Positions 61,045 to 64,000 of a stretch of 64,000 bases of DNA are shown here, piece by piece. The position numbers and the translations under genes were made by a program. The first letter of the stretch is position 1; each line of letters opens with the position of its first letter. The notes below the pieces were generated by a model. The model saw nothing but the letters and a program-made list of their open reading frames with translations, was not told where the DNA came from and made no database searches. The stretch spans positions 62,001 to 126,000 of the forward strand of contig NZ_KZ819071.1 in assembly GCF_003115855.1 (NCBI RefSeq), given 5' to 3'. This DNA is from Brenneria corticis. GTDB lineage: Bacteria > Pseudomonadota > Gammaproteobacteria > Enterobacterales > Enterobacteriaceae.

Positions 61045-61195
61045 ATGGAACTCATTGAAAAACATGCCAGCTTTGGTTGCTGGCAAAACGTGTACCGGCA
61101 TTATTCGCAATCCCTCAACTGTGACATAAACGTTGGCGTTTATCTTCCCCCAAAGCAGAAACAGAAAAATTGCCGGTGCTGTACTGGCTCTCAGC
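61045..61195 (+). pseudogene. frmB: 5' fragment of frmB (S-formylglutathione hydrolase), frameshifted and truncated
   Basis: From 61045 the sequence reads MELIEKHASFGCWQNVYRHY, SQSLNCDINVGVYLPPK, a near match to the E. coli FrmB N-terminus. After PPK a one-base loss in the CCCCCAAAG run shifts frame; the continuation ETEKLPVLYWLS is found in the next frame. Similarity stops near 61195, about 30 bp before the mnmE terminator. The remaining four-fifths of the gene, including the catalytic Ser, are missing. The frm block therefore ends here by deletion against the core chromosome. Confidence 0.85.
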
Positions 61196-61220
61196 GCAAG
61201 AGAATAGCCGCCAATAGAAC

Positions 61221-61252
61221 AAAAAATCCCGCATAACAGTCAGCTATGCGGG
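61221..61252 (-). terminator. Rho-independent terminator of mnmE
   Basis: On the minus strand a stem (GATCCCGCATA / TATGCGGGATT, loop GCTGACTGT) is followed by a run of T. It lies 37 bp downstream of the mnmE stop. Confidence 0.8.
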
Positions 61253-61288
61253 ATCAGTGGAAGTGAGTGGACGCTTACAGACTCAGCG

Positions 61289-62653
61289 TTACTTGCCGAT
61301 GCAGAAGCTGGAGAAAATCCTTCCCAGCAGGTCGTCGGAGGTGAATTCGCCGGTGATTTCGCTCAATGCCTGTTGCGCCAGGCGCAGTTCCTCTGCCAAT
61401 AGCTCTCCGGCGTAAGCGCTCACTAACTGTTCTTTGCCCTGGATCAGATGTTGCGCCGCCTGTTCCAGCGCTTGCAGATGGCGACGGCGCGCCAGGAAGC
61501 CGCCCTCTGTGCTGCTGGTGAATCCCATGCTTTGCTTGAGATACTCGCGCAATGTCTCAACTCCGTCTCCGGTGCGCGCCGAGAGGCGAATAAGTGAGTA
61601 ATCACTTACGTTTTCAAGCCCCAGCGGTTCGCCGGTGATGTCGGCTTTATTGCGCACCACGGTAATCGGCAAGGTTTTCGGCAGCCGAGCCATAAATTCA
61701 GGCCATATGGCCGCGGGCTCCACGGCTTGAGTGGTGGTGCCGTCGACCATAAACAGCACCCGGTCGGCCTGTTCTATTTCCTGCCAGGCGCGTTCGATGC
61801 CGATGCGCTCAACCTCGTCATTGGCGTCGCGCAGGCCCGCGGTATCAATGATATGCAGCGGCATACCGTCGATATGAATATGTTCGCGCAGCACGTCGCG
61901 GGTGGTGCCGGCGATATCGGTGACGATCGCCGCTTCCCGCCCGGCCAACGCGTTGAGCAGGCTGGATTTCCCGGCGTTGGGCCGCCCGGCGATCACCACC
62001 TTCATGCCTTCACGCAGCAGGCTGCCCTGATGGGCTTCGGCGCGCACCGCGTCCAGGTCGGCCATCACGTTGTTGAGCTGACCTTCAATTTTGCCGTCGG
62101 AGAGAAAATCAATTTCCTCATCTGGAAAATCAATCGCCGCTTCAACGTAGATTCTCAGGTGAGTAAGCGCTTCCACCAGATGGTTGATGCGCGCCGAAAA
62201 AGCCCCCTGCAGCGAATTAAGCGCCGAGCGGGCGGCCTGTTCGGAGCTGGCGTCAATCAGGTCGGCGATGGCTTCCGCCTGCGCCAGGTCGAGTTTGTCG
62301 TTCAGGAAGGCGCGTTCGGAGAACTCGCCGGGGCGCGCGATACGCACCTCCGGCAGGGCCAGAATACGTTGCAGCAGCAAATCGAGAATCACCGGGCCGC
62401 CGTGTCCCTGCAGCTCCAGCACGTCTTCGCCGGTGAAGGAGTTGGGGCCGGGAAACCACAGGGCGATGCCCTGATCGAGAGGCGTGCCGTCGCTATCGCG
62501 AAAGGGCAGATAGTCCGCGTGGCGCGGCCGGGGCAGTTTGCCCAGTACGGCTTGCGCCACGGCCGACGCCGCCCGCCCGGATACGCGTAAAATACCTACC
62601 CCGCCGCGTCCCGGTGGCGTGGCTTGGGCTACGATGGTGTCGGTATTGCTCAT
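61289..62653 (-). CDS. mnmE: tRNA modification GTPase MnmE (TrmE)
   Basis: The 454-residue protein has the standard enterobacterial length. The N-terminal folate-binding domain begins MSNTDTIVAQATPPGRGGVGILRVSG. The G domain has GRPNAGKSS (G1), DIAGTTRD (G2), DTAGLRD (G3) and NKAD (G4). It ends with C-I-G-K, carrying the catalytic cysteine. With MnmG it installs the (c)mnm5 group on wobble uridine 34 of tRNAs. It follows yidC on the same strand, the normal oriC-side order, so this is core chromosome. Confidence 0.97.
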   Translation of the reverse strand: MSNTDTIVAQATPPGRGGVGILRVSGRAASAVAQAVLGKLPRPRHADYLPFRDSDGTPLDQGIALWFPGPNSFTGEDVLELQGHGGPVILDLLLQRILALPEVRIARPGEFSERAFLNDKLDLAQAEAIADLIDASSEQAARSALNSLQGAFSARINHLVEALTHLRIYVEAAIDFPDEEIDFLSDGKIEGQLNNVMADLDAVRAEAHQGSLLREGMKVVIAGRPNAGKSSLLNALAGREAAIVTDIAGTTRDVLREHIHIDGMPLHIIDTAGLRDANDEVERIGIERAWQEIEQADRVLFMVDGTTTQAVEPAAIWPEFMARLPKTLPITVVRNKADITGEPLGLENVSDYSLIRLSARTGDGVETLREYLKQSMGFTSSTEGGFLARRRHLQALEQAAQHLIQGKEQLVSAYAGELLAEELRLAQQALSEITGEFTSDDLLGRIFSSFCIGK

Positions 62654-62676
62654 GGTCGTCTCTGTCTCTCAGGTTA

Positions 62677-62703
62677 TAAAAAAAGGCGGTCATTGACCGC
62701 CTT
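62677..62703 (-). terminator. Rho-independent terminator after yidC
   Basis: On the minus strand AAGGCGGTCA and TGACCGCCTT form a 10-bp stem with a minimal loop, followed by a run of T (the plus-strand A tract at 62677-62684). It lies between the yidC stop (62731) and the mnmE start (62653). Confidence 0.8.
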
Positions 62704-62730
62704 ATTCTCAATGATTGTCCATCACCGGGG

Positions 62731-64000
62731 TTATTTTTTCTCGCGGCTGTGCAAGCCCCGTTTTTCCAGACCACGGTAAATCAACTGCTGCTGAATGATG
62801 GTCACCAGGTTGCTGACGATATAGTACAGCACCAGACCTGACGGGAACCACAGGAAGAACACGGTGAAAATCACCGGCATATAAGTCATGATCTTCTGCT
62901 GCATCGGGTCGGTGACGGTGGTCGGCGACATCTTCTGGATAAAGAACATCGTCACGCCCATCAGGATCGGCAGAATGTAGTACGGGTCCTGCGCCGACAG
63001 GTCGTGGATCCACAGGGCGAACGGCGCATGACGCAGTTCGACGGAGCCCATCAGCATGTAGTACAGCGCCAGGAAGATCGGCATCTGAATCAGCAGCGGG
63101 AAGCAGCCGCCCAGCGGGTTTACCTTCTCCGACTTGTACAGCGCCATCATTTCCTGACTCATGCGCTGTTTGTCGTCGCCGATACGCTCGCGCATCGCCG
63201 TCAGCTTCGGCTGCAGCATGCGCATTTTCGCCATCGAGGTGTACTGCGCCTTGGTCAGCGGGTACATGATACCGCGCACGATAAAGGTGATGGCGATAAT
63301 GGAGAAGCCCCAGTTGCCGATAAAGCCGTGCAGGAATTTCAGCAGTTTGAACAGCGGCTGGGAAATAAACCACAGCCAGCCGTAATCAACGGTCAGGTCC
63401 AGATGCGGCGCGACGGCGGCCATCTTGTCCTGAATTTCCGGGCCGACCCACAGGGTGGCGTTCAGATTTTGCTGGCTGCCCGGGGTAACGACAACCGGCG
63501 CGGCTTTAAAGCCAATCGCCGCCTGCCCGTTGCCGAGGTTGCTGGTATAGAAGGTGTTGGCCCCCGCGGTAGTGGGGATCCAGGCGGTGGCGAAGTACTG
63601 CTGCAGCATGGCTACCCAGCCGCCGTTGGTGGTGATGTTCAGGTTCTCATCCGTGATATCGCCGAAGCTGTATTTCTTGTACTTATCTTCGCTGGAGGAG
63701 AACGCCGCGCCGCGATAGGTGTGCAGCGCAAAGTTGCTGCTGCCGGTATCGCGGTGCTTGGGCAACTCGACGGATTGCTTCAACTGACCGAACAGGGTCA
63801 GCTCCAGCGGCTGCGCGCTGGCGTTATTGATGCCGTATTCAACGTTCAGCGCGTAATCGCCGCGTTTCAGGACAAAGGTTTTGGTATAAGTCACGCCGTC
63901 GGCCGCGGTATAGGTCAGCGGAATGCGCAGTTCGTTTTGACCCTCGGCCAGCTCGAAGTGATCCTGAGCGACGGTATACAATGGACGCGGACCGTTAGCC
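62731..64000 (-). CDS. yidC: Membrane protein insertase YidC, C-terminal part (5' end beyond window)
   Basis: About 423 codons of the usual roughly 548 are visible. They include the end of the large periplasmic domain (ANGPRPLYTVAQDHFELAEGQNELRIPLTY) and all of the conserved membrane core. Landmarks are FKLLKFLHGFIGNWGFSIIAITFIVRGIMYPLTKAQYTSMAKM and GCFPLLIQMPIFLALYYML, with the positively charged groove Arg in ITFIVRG. It ends in LEKRGLHSREKK. YidC inserts and folds inner-membrane proteins with or without SecYEG. It anchors this end of the window near oriC. Confidence 0.97.
   Translation of the reverse strand, partial: ANGPRPLYTVAQDHFELAEGQNELRIPLTYTAADGVTYTKTFVLKRGDYALNVEYGINNASAQPLELTLFGQLKQSVELPKHRDTGSSNFALHTYRGAAFSSSEDKYKKYSFGDITDENLNITTNGGWVAMLQQYFATAWIPTTAGANTFYTSNLGNGQAAIGFKAAPVVVTPGSQQNLNATLWVGPEIQDKMAAVAPHLDLTVDYGWLWFISQPLFKLLKFLHGFIGNWGFSIIAITFIVRGIMYPLTKAQYTSMAKMRMLQPKLTAMRERIGDDKQRMSQEMMALYKSEKVNPLGGCFPLLIQMPIFLALYYMLMGSVELRHAPFALWIHDLSAQDPYYILPILMGVTMFFIQKMSPTTVTDPMQQKIMTYMPVIFTVFFLWFPSGLVLYYIVSNLVTIIQQQLIYRGLEKRGLHSREKK

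Overview
The window looks like chromosome from a plant-associated member of the Enterobacterales, most likely Pectobacteriaceae (Brenneria- or Dickeya-like). This rests on the mnmE-yidC and yieE-adeP anchors, ERIC elements, an enterobacterial frm locus, and close relatives of E. coli QorB/QorR, AegA and FrmRA. The genus is an inference. As I recall the E. coli map, yidC-mnmE-tna-mdtL-yidZ-yieE-yieF-adeP lie together in this relative orientation. Here yieE and mnmE are about 54 kb apart, so the space between them appears to be a large accessory region assembled from several blocks.

Layout. (1) 0-5.4 kb: ACC deaminase (acdS) between two Lrp-family regulators, then a polar amino-acid ABC importer without its ATPase. 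(2) 5.5-12.8 kb: adenine-type permease adeP, yieE, a HydN-like ferredoxin with aegA, ohr, and the divergent qorR/qorB pair. (3) 12.9-14.0 kb: a ykkC-family riboswitch-like leader before an EamA exporter. (4) 14.0-29.1 kb: a sulfur/cyclic-amide catabolic block with an amino-acid ABC importer, a DUF1847 protein, a four-domain rhodanese, a MetC-like lyase, a cysteine-dioxygenase-like cupin, an orphan family-5 solute-binding protein, HyuB/HyuA, an aminotransferase and a lone GlnQ-type ATPase. (5) 29.1-29.5 kb: an orphan hipB with four phased operator-like repeats and a 15-codon stub of hipA. (6) 29.5-36.1 kb: an OpuC-type quaternary-amine importer operon holding a histidine-ammonia-lyase homologue that lacks the MIO-forming Ala-Ser-Gly triad. 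(7) 36.5-48.9 kb: a pipecolate/D-lysine catabolic cluster (Lhp-type reductase, XRE-cupin regulator, AmaB-like dehydrogenase, LivKHMGF-type importer, AmaA-like oxidase, 2-aminoadipate-type aminotransferase). (8) 49.4-55.2 kb: an ERIC element, an AhpD-like protein and a complete dipeptide-type ABC importer with a Tat-type binding protein. (9) 55.2-59.0 kb: debris including GNAT fragments, an M48 fragment, an AlbA_2 ATP-binding protein with a 12-bp tandem repeat, an HsdR fragment, an orphan RHH antitoxin and a methyltransferase pseudogene. (10) 59.0-61.2 kb: a decayed formaldehyde-detoxification operon, with intact frmR and frmA, a VOC gene with a nonsense codon, and a truncated, frameshifted frmB. 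(11) 61.3-64.0 kb: mnmE and the 3' part of yidC.

How it fits together. The window is dominated by importers paired with enzymes for unusual nitrogen compounds: ACC (the ethylene precursor), pipecolate (precursor of a plant systemic-immunity signal), probably a trimethylammonium betaine such as ergothioneine, and a cyclic or thiol amide. The two most striking points are the MIO-less lyase inside a betaine-importer operon and the complete pipecolate-to-2-oxoadipate route with its own importer. Substrates are inferred from family and context, not demonstrated.
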